From Leptotrichia sp. OH3620_COT-345 (GTDB lineage Bacteria > Fusobacteriota > Fusobacteriia > Fusobacteriales > Leptotrichiaceae): 64,000 nucleotides of DNA. Positions 37,577 through 47,860 of the stretch are shown piece by piece. The notes under the pieces are model-generated. The model saw nothing but the letters and a program-made list of their open reading frames with translations, ran no database searches and was not told the DNA's origin. The position numbers were made by a program, and so were the translations under genes. The stretch is taken from positions 1 to 64,000 of the forward strand of contig NZ_RQYW01000002.1 in the NCBI RefSeq assembly GCF_003932895.1, in the 5' to 3' direction. The stretch's first letter is position 1, and the number at the start of each line of letters is the position of its first letter.

Positions 37577-39463
37577 TTATTTTAATATGCCCTCAAGATA
37601 CATAAGCAATACAGAAACATCTGCCGGAGTCACTCCTGATATTCTTGAAGCTTGTCCTACATTATAAGGTCTTTTTTCCTTCAATCTCTGTTTTGCTTCA
37701 CGTGTAATCCCTTTCATTGTATCATAATCAAAATCCTCAGGTATTTTTTTATCATCAAGTTTTTTCTGCCTATCCATTATCTGTCTTGCCTTTACTATAT
37801 ACCCCTCATATTTCACCTGAACTTCTATCTGATATTCAGTTTCATCATCAAATGAAAGTTTCGGTATATTTTCCATAATTTCAGCAATGTATTTTATATC
37901 CTGATAGGTGACTTTCGGACGTCTTAATATTTCTTTCAGAGTAGTTCCGCTTTTCAGAGATTCATCATACTTGTCGAGTATTTCTACCAATCTTTTGTTA
38001 CTTATACCAAGTTTTATATTTTCAAGTTTTTCTATAGTTTCAATTACATTTTTTTTCTTTTCTTCTATCCTGTTATAATATTTTTTATCTAACAAGCCTA
38101 TTTTATAAGCTTTTTCCGACAGTCTCATATCGGCATTATCTTCTCTTAAAATAAGTCTGTATTCCGACCTTGCAGTGAACATTCTATATGGCTCAAATAA
38201 CTCCTTATTTATAAGATCATCTATCATTGTTCCGATATATGAACTTTCCCTGTCAAGAATAAGAGGTTCTTTTCCTTTTATTTTCAAAGCTGCATTTATT
38301 CCCGCTATAATACCCTGAGCAGCAGCTTCTTCATATCCGCTCGTTCCGTTAATCTGCCCTGCAAGATAAAGCCCCTTTATTTTTTTTGTTTCAAGAGTAT
38401 AATTCAATTCCCCCGGATTTACGATATCGTACTCCACTGCATATCCGTATCTCATTATATGAGCATTTTCAAGTCCTGCTATAGTATTTACTATTTTTTG
38501 TTGATATTCTGCGGGATAACTGGTAGACAAACCGCTTATATACACTTCCGCTGTATCAAATCCCTCAGGTTCCAAAAATAAATGATGACTGTCTTTTTCA
38601 TGGAACTTGACTACTTTATCTTCTATTGACGGACAGTATCTCGGTCCCGTACTGTCGATACTTCCGTTATACATAGGGGCTTTGTCGAGATTATCCAGTA
38701 TTATTTTGTGGGATTTTTCATTTGTTCTTGTGAGATAACATGATAATTGAGGTTTTGCAAGAACTTCCTCATCAGGAGTTCTCATAGAAAACTTTAACGG
38801 TACTCCTATTTCTCCTGGCTGTTCTTCCAGTTTAGATAAGTCAAGAGTTCTTATATCTATTCTTGGTGATGTTCCCGTTTTAAATCTCCCCATTTGAAAC
38901 CCGAGAGCTTTTAAAGAATCCGAAAGCTCTTCTGAAGAAAGTTCCCCCATTCTTCCTCCTTTTATTCTTTTTTCACCAATATATAAAAGACCTTTTAGAA
39001 ATGTCCCCGTTGCTGTAATTACAGCTTTTGCCTTAAAATCAAGACCTGTTTTGGTTCTTATTCCTTTTACTTCTCCGTTTTCAATTATAAATTCCGTAAC
39101 TATATCTTGAATAATTTCAAGATTTTCCTGATTTTCAAGAACTTTTTTCATTTCCCTTGCGTATATTTTTCTATCCGACTGTGCTCTTAATGATCTCACG
39201 GCAGGTCCCTTTTTTGTGTTCAATATTCTCATCTGAACAAAGCTTTTGTCCATATTTCTTCCCATTTCTCCGCCTAATGCATCAACTTCTTTCACCAGAT
39301 GACTTTTTGCCGGACCTCCTACTGAAGGATTACACGACATTACTCCTATATTATCAAGAGTTATTGTAAAAACGGCAGTTTTCATACCTAACCTTGCCGA
39401 AGCCAACGATGCTTCAATTCCTGCATGTCCCGCTCCTATTACAATAACATCATACTCTCTCAT
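37577..39463 (-). CDS. mnmG: tRNA uridine 5-carboxymethylaminomethyl modification enzyme
   Basis: The 628-residue FAD protein modifies the wobble uridine of several tRNAs with MnmE. The dinucleotide-binding motif [18 protein letters not shown] (10-27), [36 protein letters not shown] and [18 protein letters not shown] are all present, and the C-terminal helical domain is complete. It starts the run mnmG-rsmG-parB-tamB-bamA. A parS-like sequence lies within its 3' part (37694-37709). Confidence 0.96.
   Translation of the reverse strand: MREYDVIVIGAGHAGIEASLASARLGMKTAVFTITLDNIGVMSCNPSVGGPAKSHLVKEVDALGGEMGRNMDKSFVQMRILNTKKGPAVRSLRAQSDRKIYAREMKKVLENQENLEIIQDIVTEFIIENGEVKGIRTKTGLDFKAKAVITATGTFLKGLLYIGEKRIKGGRMGELSSEELSDSLKALGFQMGRFKTGTSPRIDIRTLDLSKLEEQPGEIGVPLKFSMRTPDEEVLAKPQLSCYLTRTNEKSHKIILDNLDKAPMYNGSIDSTGPRYCPSIEDKVVKFHEKDSHHLFLEPEGFDTAEVYISGLSTSYPAEYQQKIVNTIAGLENAHIMRYGYAVEYDIVNPGELNYTLETKKIKGLYLAGQINGTSGYEEAAAQGIIAGINAALKIKGKEPLILDRESSYIGTMIDDLINKELFEPYRMFTARSEYRLILREDNADMRLSEKAYKIGLLDKKYYNRIEEKKKNVIETIEKLENIKLGISNKRLVEILDKYDESLKSGTTLKEILRRPKVTYQDIKYIAEIMENIPKLSFDDETEYQIEVQVKYEGYIVKARQIMDRQKKLDDKKIPEDFDYDTMKGITREAKQRLKEKRPYNVGQASRISGVTPADVSVLLMYLEGILK
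37694..37709 (-). promoter_or_regulatory. candidate parS site inside mnmG
   Basis: On the minus strand this reads GATTACACGTGAAGCA, matching the Spo0J/ParB site TGTTNCACGTGAAACA at 12 of the 15 defined positions, with the CACGTGAA core intact. It is about 900 bases upstream of parB. It is the only CACGTG core I noticed here, and function is unproven. Confidence 0.35.
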
Positions 39464-39562
39464 TTACTTATTTCTCCTTGTATTTTTATCTTAAATTTAT
39501 TTTCATATATTTTTTTATCAGCATTTTATATTATACAGCATTAATTTATTTTTTTCAATCAA

Positions 39563-39614
39563 AATAAGGAACCTTACTTCTTTTAAAAACCAAAGTTTAC
39601 AGCTCCTTATTTAT
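39563..39614 (-). terminator. possible terminator left of the nitroreductase remnant
   Basis: AAATAAGGA and TCCTTATTT arms enclose a loop of about 30 bases, with AT-rich flanks. It would end the decayed nitroreductase gene; the remaining bases between 39464 and 39660 hold nothing I recognise. Confidence 0.35.
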
Positions 39615-39659
39615 TATTCTATTTTTTTATTTAATTATTTTAAATATTTCAGAAAGTTC

Positions 39660-40290
39660 ATATCTGAACTTTGCCGTTTACTCTTCATCACGATAACTGA
39701 AACTCACCATATATTGAAGTCCATATTCATGTAAGAGTATAATCTCTTTATTACTTAAATATTTTTTAACTTTTTCTTTTTCAAACTCTTCTATGGCACA
39801 ACTGTCTATTTTTAAAAATGGCTATCGTCATCATATTTTTCAAATCTATATAAATCTGTTTTAATCCTCAGCCAAATAACATTCTTCCACTTTCAAGAAC
39901 TTTAAAATATTTTCCTTAAAATCCGTAAAACTCCTCTTTCATTATACTTTGCATTTCTTCTGCTATATCTTTTACATTTTAATATATGATTTACATGATC
40001 ACTTTCAGCTGTAATTCCTTTTTTTGAAAGTATAATTACGATATGACGCATGTTCAAACTATTATAATTCCCTATGCAAATTCTTTAAAATTCTCTTTCA
40101 TCTTTCTATTTTTCAAAAGCAGGAATTTTCATGGTTCAAATCCAAAAGAACTTGGTGACAGTCTTGCAGATTCCATGTATAGCGGAAAATCCTCATCACT
40201 TACTTTTTTCTCTACTGTTCCTCCTGCAAGTTTTACATCCCTCCCCCTTTTTATCTTTCCTACATGATTTTGAATTAATGGTGCTTTTAA
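39660..40290 (-). pseudogene. decayed nitroreductase-family gene
   Basis: On the minus strand, broken frames give recognisable pieces of an NfsB-type flavin nitroreductase: ARLSPSSFGFEPWKFLLLK (about 40135-40185), an EEMQSIMKEEFY stretch, an IDSCAIEEFEKEKVKKYL-type stretch read with a frame change, and a final EYGLQYMVSFSYRDEE (about 39680-39730) ended by a stop. At least six stops or shifts separate them, so it is dead. The N-terminal part was probably near 40290-40330. Confidence 0.75.
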
Positions 40291-40409
40291 GACTATTTCT
40301 TTTTAAAACAGTATTTCAGATTCATTGTTTACTATATTTTCTTGTTATTATCTCAAAAATAACTTTACATCCCTTTATATATATTATTCGTATCTACTTC
40401 TGCTTATAA

Positions 40410-40600
40410 CAAATCTCTTTTTTCTTCATTCTCCTTTCCCATTCTATAATTTGTCTTTTTTTAATTTGCCGCTGTTATTTATCAAATATTTTTTGTGCGT
40501 CACTTTTAGGAGTTCCGTTAAGTATTCCTGCACATAAAATCAAAAAAAGATAAAATCTTTTTTCTTCATTTATTTTCCTTTCATTTTTTTGAAAATTCAT
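40410..40600 (-). pseudogene. remnant of a small secreted-protein gene
   Basis: On the minus strand a start with signal-like text (MKKKDFIFF, a frame change, then ILCAGILNGTPKSDAQKIF) is soon stopped. A charged stretch (QRQIKKRQIIEWERRMKKK) follows in frame fragments. It is too broken and short to name. The rest of 40600-40942 is AT-rich and has no gene that I can see. Confidence 0.35.
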
Positions 40601-40942
40601 AGTAATTTAAAATATTTATATGAAAAAATATTGTCCTGAATTTTAATCATATAAGCATTATAAATAAATTCATATCAGTTTTGTCTTAGTGTAACTATAC
40701 TTTTATTTTGAAATAATATCGATTATTATAATATTATATACTTTAAATATTCATATTCGTTTTACATATATTTCAACAAATCCTATTCTATAAGAAATCA
40801 TTTTTCTTCAACATTCAAAATTTTATAAAAAATATGAACTATATTTTGCGGAAAATCAGTTGTTAAATAAAATATTGCCTTTTTCCAAGTATAATTCATA
40901 TTTTAAATTGAATATTCTTTTATTTAATTTTTTACAAAAAAT

Positions 40943-42538
40943 TTAATTTCCCATATAAAGTTCTCTTAAAAAGAATTCTCCTCCTATTGCCATAAATCCA
41001 AGTCCTTTTACTTTAGGATTTACAAGATACCTTTTCTGCCTTTGAAACAGAACTATTACCGGAGCTTCTTCAGAAATTATTTTCTCCATTTCAAGCATTG
41101 CTGTTACTCTTGTTTGAGGATCCGCTGTACTTTTTACAGTTTTCACAAGTTCATCATATCTCGAATTTGTAAAATCTCCTCGATTATTGGCATTTTTCGA
41201 ATCAAATAAATCCAGATATGTTATAGGATCTTGAAAATCTCCTACCCAGTTTGCCAAAGCCATTTGATAATCTCTCTGCTTTGATCTCTGTATTCTTTCT
41301 TTTCCTGTTACAATACTTAATTTTATTTCAATTCCAAGATTTTTTCTTAAACTTTCCTGAATATATTCAGCCATAATTTTTGTGTTTACTCCTTCAGCAA
41401 AAATAAGTTCCAGTTCGGGAAATTTTGTCAATCCTTCTTCTTTTAATCCCTCTGAAAGTAATTCCTTGGCTTTATCCAAGTTAAATTCAGGGATTGAAGT
41501 AGGTACTTCTTCTGAAAAATCTTTCTGAAGTCCTTTTATTCCAATTCCTCCCGGAACAAATGATTTTATATATTTTTCAGAATTACTCAATGCTTTTTCA
41601 ACTAATTCTTTTCTGTCTATTCCCATGAGCAAAGCATTTCTTATTTTTATATTATTTATCGGCTTTACTTTTGTGTTTAAAAGTATATACCATACCCCAC
41701 CATCATTTGCTTGCACCAATTCAGGTTTTCCTTTATATTCGGAAGACTGTTCCAATGTAACTGATGTCACATCCACTTCTCCATTTTTAAAAGCATTGGA
41801 TGCAGCTGTTGTATCTATAAGTTTTAATGTAATACTATCTGCCTTTATATTTGAAGCATCCCAATAATCGGGGTTTTTCTCAAATGTAAAATGTGAATCA
41901 TTTTTCCATTCTTTTAACAAATAAGGTCCTGATGATATCGTCGTTTCTGCTGAAGTAAAATATTTTTCACCAACTTCCTTAAAATACTTTTCATTTAAAG
42001 GCATATATGCCTTGAATGTTATTAAATCATCAAAATAAGGTGTAGGTGCTTCCAAAGTTACCTCCAAAGTCCTGTCATCAATAATTTTTATTCCCACTTC
42101 TTCAGCTTTTACTTTACCTGCATTAAATGCTTCTCCATTTTTTATAGGGAACAGGAGATTTGCATTACTTGCAGCTGTGACAGGATCTAAAGCTCTTATC
42201 CAGCCATCTCTGAAATCTTTTACAGTAATAGGATCCCCATTTGACCATTTTAATCCTTCTCTTAAATGAAAGGTCCATACTAATCCGTCAGAAGAGGATT
42301 CCCATTTTTCGGCAAGTCCTGCCACAGATTTTCCGTCCTTATCCTTTCTCAGCAAGCCTTCCATTATCAAGTCATCGACTGTTCCTCCCGCTACATCGGT
42401 AGTTATTTGCGGATCTATTGAAGAAGGTTCTGTCCTTAAATTCAATGATATTGTATTACTTTTTTTCAAATTTCCGCCGCAAGCCATTATGAAAATCACC
42501 ACAGCAAGAGTTAATAATATTTTTCTCATTTTCCACAC
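40943..42538 (-). CDS. oligopeptide ABC transporter substrate-binding lipoprotein (OppA-type, copy 4)
   Basis: The 531-residue SBP_bac_5 family protein has a signal with lipobox (IMACGG), so it is lipid-anchored. Family features include NLRTEPSSIDPQ, GLLRKDKDG, WTFHLREGLKWSNGDPITV, TISSGPYLLKEWKNDS and a C-terminal PVIVLFQRQKRYLVNPKVKGL. It would capture peptides for an Opp permease. It is separated from its three relatives by the CRISPR array. The upstream TATAAT lies in an AGGTATAAT context that is shared with the copy at 44.2-45.8 kb. Confidence 0.9.
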   Translation of the reverse strand: MWKMRKILLTLAVVIFIMACGGNLKKSNTISLNLRTEPSSIDPQITTDVAGGTVDDLIMEGLLRKDKDGKSVAGLAEKWESSSDGLVWTFHLREGLKWSNGDPITVKDFRDGWIRALDPVTAASNANLLFPIKNGEAFNAGKVKAEEVGIKIIDDRTLEVTLEAPTPYFDDLITFKAYMPLNEKYFKEVGEKYFTSAETTISSGPYLLKEWKNDSHFTFEKNPDYWDASNIKADSITLKLIDTTAASNAFKNGEVDVTSVTLEQSSEYKGKPELVQANDGGVWYILLNTKVKPINNIKIRNALLMGIDRKELVEKALSNSEKYIKSFVPGGIGIKGLQKDFSEEVPTSIPEFNLDKAKELLSEGLKEEGLTKFPELELIFAEGVNTKIMAEYIQESLRKNLGIEIKLSIVTGKERIQRSKQRDYQMALANWVGDFQDPITYLDLFDSKNANNRGDFTNSRYDELVKTVKSTADPQTRVTAMLEMEKIISEEAPVIVLFQRQKRYLVNPKVKGLGFMAIGGEFFLRELYMGN

Positions 42539-42692
42539 TCACTTTCTTTTAATTTTCATTTTCTTATTATATAATTATACCTTATTATTTTTGAAATTTC
42601 TACAATCAAATATTATTTTATATTCTTTATCATTTTTTCTTTCACTACTATTTTAATTTTTTATCTATTTCAATTAATTTTTTCAATTCCGT

Positions 42693-43903
42693 ATAAAAAT
42701 ACATCCTATGTTGATATTCAATGCTATCAATAAAGCAGCGAAGAAGGAAGTATTCCTTTGATTTAAATACATCCTATGTTGATATTCAATTTAAATTATC
42801 ATAATAGCCCTCTTTTAGACTTTTTCATTTAAATACATCCTATGTTGATATTCAATTGCTAACAATTATTTAGAAGTTATAGGAAATATATAATTTAAAT
42901 ACATCCTATGTTGATATTCAATATCCTGCTAGCTACTTTTCCATCTAAGAATAGAGTATTTAAATACATCCTATGTTGATATTCAATACATCTATAGAAA
43001 ATTCACCACTTTTATGTTTTATATTTAAATACATCCTATGTTGATATTCAATAATCTTCCGCAATAATAGCCAATACTCCAAAATGCTATTTAAATACAT
43101 CCTATGTTGATATTCAATGGCAGAATTGCCAGAAGCAATAAAATACGTATACAAATTTAAATACATCCTATGTTGATATTCAATACTTTTTGTAGAAAAA
43201 AGTCAACAAAACTAAGAGGATTTAAATACATCCTATGTTGATATTCAATCTTCATAAAATATTTTCTCTCTTAATTCCTTTCTTTATTTAAATACATCCT
43301 ATGTTGATATTCAATAATCTTAATATTGACCTTAGCGAACATCCTCATCTATTTAAATACATCCTATGTTGATATTCAATACAGTAGATAAAGGCTAAAA
43401 AGCATTACTACTGCCATTTAAATACATCCTATGTTGATATTCAATCGACTATTGAATCTATAGCGTCTTTCAATAAATCCTATTTAAATACATCCTATGT
43501 TGATATTCAATAGAGATTACATACCTCAAGAAGTTAAAGAGTGCAATATTTAAATACATCCTATGTTGATATTCAATACTACGGCATTGAATAGAGCAAT
43601 AGCGACTATTGAATTTAAATACATCCTATGTTGATATTCAATAATTTTTCTGGGTTTTCATTAAATTCATCTATTGTATTTAAATACATCCTATGTTGAT
43701 ATTCAATAACGTTTCAAGCCAGCTACGCTCATTCTTATATTCATTTAAATACATCCTATGTTGATATTCAATTTGCAAAACCAATCTGGGAAGTTCAAAA
43801 ATTTAGTTATTTAAATACATCCTATGTTGATATTCAATCCTCTCTTCAAGCTCTATAGATCCTCAGCTCGTCGATTTAAATACATCCTATGTTGATATTC
43901 AAT
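42693..43903 (-). CRISPR. CRISPR array, 19 repeats and 18 spacers, type I-B-like, no cas genes nearby
   Basis: The array has 30-base repeats; on the minus strand the unit begins ATTGAATATC, has ATAGGATG in the middle and ends TATTTAAAT, like type I-B repeats of Firmicutes and Fusobacteria. Spacers are 35-36 bases, except the leftmost (38). The leftmost repeat (42693-42722) carries two changes at its end, and all others look identical, so the old end is on the left and the leader on the right. Transcription from the minus strand fits this. Repeat starts: 42693, 42761, 42827, 42893, 42958, 43023, 43089, 43155, 43220, 43286, 43351, 43416, 43482, 43548, 43613, 43678, 43743, 43809, 43874. Confidence 0.97.
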
Positions 43904-44136
43904 ACCGATTAATCTTATATTTTTGATATACTTTATAATAATAAAACTCTGCTATATTTAATTATATACTTTTTTATCCCAACTTACAACTTATTTTTAT
44001 GTAAATTCTTTTGCAATATAATAAAACTTATATTTTCAGATATTTTTTATAACATTATGCTGGGAAATAATATTATTTTTAACACTAAATGCATAAACTG
44101 CCACCTATGTTTATTTTAATATTTTTTATGAAAATT
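43904..44136 (-). promoter_or_regulatory. probable CRISPR leader
   Basis: A 230-base AT-rich segment on the side of the array with perfect repeats. It holds no gene and contains several TATAAT-like words on the minus strand. Leader assignment rests on repeat degeneracy at the other end. Confidence 0.5.
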
Positions 44137-44180
44137 GAAAAAGACCCGAAAATAAAAATTCCATCGGGTCTCTATTTTTT
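44137..44180 (-). terminator. terminator of OppA copy 3
   Basis: The perfect stem AGACCCGA/TCGGGTCT (44142-44171) is followed by TTTTTC on the minus strand and by a T-run on the plus strand. It lies just past the stop of the copy-3 gene, so it shields the CRISPR leader from read-through. Confidence 0.88.
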
Positions 44181-44200
44181 TTAATATTAAATTTATTAAA

Positions 44201-45820
44201 TTATTTTTCTTCTATACTTAAATTTCCGAAGAAATATTCTCCACCTATTGCAGTAAACTGCATTCCTTTAACTTTAGGATTTACAAGATATCTTTTCTGA
44301 CCGTGTCTTAATGGTGCAACAGGCACTTCTTCCGCTATTATTTTTTCAATTTCTATCATAGCCGGAACTCTTACTGCAGGATCTGCCGAACTTTTAATTT
44401 TTCTTACAAGTTCATCATATCTCGCATTTGAATAAGATCCGTGATTATTTCCTCCGTTTGTCACAAATAAATCCAAATAAGTAATCGGATCATGGAAATC
44501 TCCCGACCATCCTGCTAATACAAAATCAAAATCTTTCTGCTTCATTCTTGAAACTCTTTCTTGGAATGTCATTGCCGACAATTGTAACTCAACTCCAAGA
44601 TTTTTTCTTAAACTTTCCTGTATATACTCAGCTATCAGTTTGTTATTTCCTGAATCATTGAATATCATTTCAAATGGAGGAAATTTATCCATTCCAAGCT
44701 CTTTTAAGCCCTCTTCAAGAAGTTTTTTAGCTTCTTCAGGATTAAATACAGGTATTGTTGTGGAAACTTCTTCTGCAAAATCTTTATTTAATCCTCTTAT
44801 CCCTATTTCAGACGGAACAAATGTTTTTGCAGTTTTTCCTGAACCGCTTAACACAGTCTGAGTCAATTCATCTCTGTTCACAGCCATAAGCAAAGCTTTT
44901 CTCACTTTTGCATTACTCAATGCTTTTGTTTTAGTATTAAACAGTAAATACCATACTGAACCGTCATTATTTGTAACTAATCTCGGATCATCTTTAAATT
45001 CTTTAGCCTGCTCCACTGTTATGGAAGTTACGTCAACTTCTCCGTTTTTAAATGCGTTAAATCCTGCCGCATTATCAGAAATAAGCTTAAATACGATATT
45101 ATCAACTTTTACATTTGCATTATCCCAATAATTAGGATTTTTTTCAAAAGTCATTTCAGAGTCATGTTTCCAAGTTTTCATTATATAAGGTCCTGAAGAC
45201 AATGTCTTATCCGCTTCAGTAAAGTATTTATCTCCCACTTCCTTATAAAATTTTTCATTCATAGGCATATATGTCTTAAATGTAATCAAATCGTCAAAAT
45301 AAGGTGTAGGCGCTTCCATTGTTACCTCAAGTGTCTTATCATCTACAACTGTTATTCCTACATCTTCCGCTTTAGCTTTTCCTGTGTTATATGCTTCTCC
45401 GTTTTTTATAGGATAAAGCATATAAGCATATTCAGCAGCGGTTTCAGGATTAAGTCCTCTCAACCATGCCGCTTTAAAATCATTTGCAGTTATAGGATCT
45501 CCGTTTGACCATTTTATACCGTCTCTTAAATGAAATGTCCATTTAAGACCGTCAGGAGTAGCTTCCCATTTTTCAGCCAGTCCCGCAACAGGTTTACCTT
45601 CTTTACTTCTTCTGAGTAACCCTTCAGTTATCAAATCATCTACTGCTCCTCCTACTATATCAGTAGATAATTGGGGATCTATTGACTGAGGCTCTGAAAC
45701 TGCATTCAAAGTAAATGTACTTCCTTTTTTTCCTGAATTTCCGCCTTCAGTACTTCCCCCTTTTCCTCCACAGGCCAGTATAAACATAAGCATTGTAAAT
45801 GCCAACAATATTTTTTTCAT
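44201..45820 (-). CDS. oligopeptide ABC transporter substrate-binding lipoprotein (OppA-type, copy 3)
   Basis: 539 residues, lipobox ILACGG, a Gly/Ser-rich linker, then an SBP_bac_5 domain: NAVSEPQSIDPQLSTD, WTFHLRDGIKWSNGDPITA, SGPYIMKTWKHDSEMTFEKN. It is closely related to copy 4 and less so to copies 1 and 2, suggesting local duplication and specialisation for different peptides. It has its own terminator, and AAGAAGGAGATAG precedes its ATG. Confidence 0.92.
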   Translation of the reverse strand: MKKILLAFTMLMFILACGGKGGSTEGGNSGKKGSTFTLNAVSEPQSIDPQLSTDIVGGAVDDLITEGLLRRSKEGKPVAGLAEKWEATPDGLKWTFHLRDGIKWSNGDPITANDFKAAWLRGLNPETAAEYAYMLYPIKNGEAYNTGKAKAEDVGITVVDDKTLEVTMEAPTPYFDDLITFKTYMPMNEKFYKEVGDKYFTEADKTLSSGPYIMKTWKHDSEMTFEKNPNYWDNANVKVDNIVFKLISDNAAGFNAFKNGEVDVTSITVEQAKEFKDDPRLVTNNDGSVWYLLFNTKTKALSNAKVRKALLMAVNRDELTQTVLSGSGKTAKTFVPSEIGIRGLNKDFAEEVSTTIPVFNPEEAKKLLEEGLKELGMDKFPPFEMIFNDSGNNKLIAEYIQESLRKNLGVELQLSAMTFQERVSRMKQKDFDFVLAGWSGDFHDPITYLDLFVTNGGNNHGSYSNARYDELVRKIKSSADPAVRVPAMIEIEKIIAEEVPVAPLRHGQKRYLVNPKVKGMQFTAIGGEYFFGNLSIEEK

Positions 45821-45959
45821 TTTACTATCTCCTTCTTTCTTTAGGTTTTTTCGACCTTTATTTTAAACTAGATAATTTATTATACCTCATATAACGATAA
45901 ATTTCTATTACAACTTTATAATATTTCATATATTTTATATATTCTTTTATTTACTAAAG

Positions 45960-45997
45960 AAATAAAAGAAAAGGTCCCAATATTTATGATCTTTTCA
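45960..45997 (-). terminator. terminator of OppA copy 2
   Basis: GAAAAGGTC (45968-45976) pairs with GATCTTTTC (45988-45996) with one mismatch, followed on the minus strand by TTTTATTT. It lies about 240 bases past the copy-2 stop. The rest of 45821-46232 is AT-rich and shows no gene. Confidence 0.5.
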
Positions 45998-46232
45998 GTT
46001 TTTTCATACTTTTGTGAAAAAATTTAATAAAAAACTGATATTTCAATTTATTTCTTACTCATTCTTCTTTTGTGATATTTCATTGTTCTCTCACTTTTCC
46101 GTTAACGACTACAAAACTTTTTCATAAAATTTTAGATATAATAACCGAATATTTTTAGTTTCGGCAAAATTTAAGTTAAATTATTTTTCGGTTCAACTTT
46201 TTTCAAAAAAACAACAAAACAAACTATAAAAT

Positions 46233-47831
46233 TTATTTCTGAATATAAGTTTCATCCAAATTATAATCTTTCCCTATAGCATTAAACTGAATTTCTTTTA
46301 CTCTCGGATTTACGAGTTTGATCTGCATTCTGTTATATAAAAGACCTACCGGCATATCTTCTCCTATTATTTTTTCCATCTGTATCATAGCTTCTACTCT
46401 TTCTTTCTGATTCGCCGATGTCTTCACTTTTTTAACGAGTTTATCGTACTCCGGATTTACATATTGGGAATAATTGTTACCATTTGTCGATTCAAATCTT
46501 TCCAAATAGGAAATAGCATCATTATAATCTCCCGCAAATCCTGCCAATACAAGATCAAAATCTTTCTGTTCCATTCTGGCAAGTCTTTCCTGAAATGTCA
46601 TTGAAGAAATTTTTATATTTATACCTAAATTCTTTCTAAAATTTTCCTGAATAAACTCAGTTATAATCTTATTATTACCCGAGTCATTAAATATCATATC
46701 AAGTTCAGGAAACTCAGTAATTCCAAGTTCTTTCATTCCTTCACTTAGCAGTCTTTTTGCCTCTTCTATGTTATATTTAGGAAATATTTCTCCCGCTTCC
46801 AAGGCAAAATCTTTATCTACTCCTATTATTCCTATATTTTTCGGAGTATATGTGTAAGCCGCACTTCCTATACCATTCAGCACCCCTCTTACCATTTCTT
46901 CCTTATCAATTGCCAACGATAACGCCTGTCTTATTTTTTTATTGGATAATACTTTATTTTTCATATTAAATATTACATACCATACTGAACCGTCATTAGT
47001 GTATTTTAAACGTGGATCTTCCCTGAACTCTTTCAACTGCTGAACAGATATATTCGTTACGTCAGTTTCACCATTTTTAAAAGCATTCAAATCCGCAGCG
47101 GCATCATTTATAAACTTCGCCTCAATTTTTTCAAGTTTTATGGCATCCTTATTCCAATAATTGGGATTCTTTTCAAATATAATGTCGGAATCCCGTGTCC
47201 ATGACTTTATAATATAGGCTCCCGAAGATATTGAAGTATCAACGGAAGTCATATATTTTTCTTTTACACTGTCATAAAATTTACTATTCAGCGGTAAATA
47301 TGTCTGGACTCTTACAAGGGAATCAAAGTAAGTTACAGGAGCTTTTAAAATAACTTCAAGAGTATAGTCATTCACAACTTTTATTCCGACATCTTCAACT
47401 TTTGTCTTACCTGTATTATATTCTTCGGCATTTTTTATAGGAAAGAGCATAAAAGCATATTCAGCTGCTGTTTCAGGCTTTAAAGCTCTCAGCCATCCCT
47501 CTTTAAAATCATTTGCCGTTATTGTATCACCGTTTGACCATTTGGCATTTTTTCTTAAATAAAACGTCCATACTAAGCCGTCATCTGAAGTTTCCCATTT
47601 TTCAGCTATTCCGGGAATAGATTTTCCATCTTTTCCCTGCCTTGTAAGTCCTTCTCCTACAAGAGAATCCACAAGTTCTCCTGTCGCATCATTTGCAAGC
47701 TGAGGATCATAAGACTTACCTTCCTCTTTCAGATTCAACAGTAATGTTTCACCGGTATTATTTACTGCGGCTTTATTTCCGCATCCTAATATGAACAATA
47801 CTGCCAGTACTGTAAATAAAAATTTTCTCAT
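46233..47831 (-). CDS. oligopeptide ABC transporter substrate-binding lipoprotein (OppA-type, copy 2)
   Basis: 532 residues; lipobox ILGCGN; SBP_bac_5 domain with EGKSYDPQLANDATGE, WTFYLRKNAKWSNGDTITA, SSGAYIIKSWTRDSDIIFEKN and the PVGLLYNRMQIKLVNPRVK tail. It begins 29 bases after copy 1 and so is probably transcribed with it. Binding-site residues differ from copies 3 and 4, pointing to a different peptide range. Confidence 0.92.
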   Translation of the reverse strand: MRKFLFTVLAVLFILGCGNKAAVNNTGETLLLNLKEEGKSYDPQLANDATGELVDSLVGEGLTRQGKDGKSIPGIAEKWETSDDGLVWTFYLRKNAKWSNGDTITANDFKEGWLRALKPETAAEYAFMLFPIKNAEEYNTGKTKVEDVGIKVVNDYTLEVILKAPVTYFDSLVRVQTYLPLNSKFYDSVKEKYMTSVDTSISSGAYIIKSWTRDSDIIFEKNPNYWNKDAIKLEKIEAKFINDAAADLNAFKNGETDVTNISVQQLKEFREDPRLKYTNDGSVWYVIFNMKNKVLSNKKIRQALSLAIDKEEMVRGVLNGIGSAAYTYTPKNIGIIGVDKDFALEAGEIFPKYNIEEAKRLLSEGMKELGITEFPELDMIFNDSGNNKIITEFIQENFRKNLGINIKISSMTFQERLARMEQKDFDLVLAGFAGDYNDAISYLERFESTNGNNYSQYVNPEYDKLVKKVKTSANQKERVEAMIQMEKIIGEDMPVGLLYNRMQIKLVNPRVKEIQFNAIGKDYNLDETYIQK

Positions 47832-47860
47832 TTGTCTTTGCCCTCTCTAACTTCATAATT

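Noticed and set aside
42960-43166. 68-residue open frame with a repeated peptide
   Set aside because: It is the CRISPR repeat-spacer array read as protein; the repeated peptide is the repeat itself.
42693-43903. Self-targeting spacers against the accessory cluster
   Set aside because: By eye no spacer matched any other part of the window; a computed search would be needed to be certain.
46143-46195. Long imperfect stem AACCGAA/TTCGGTT left of OppA copy 2
   Set aside because: The arms are short, the loop is long and there is no T-run on the useful strand; not enough to call a terminator.
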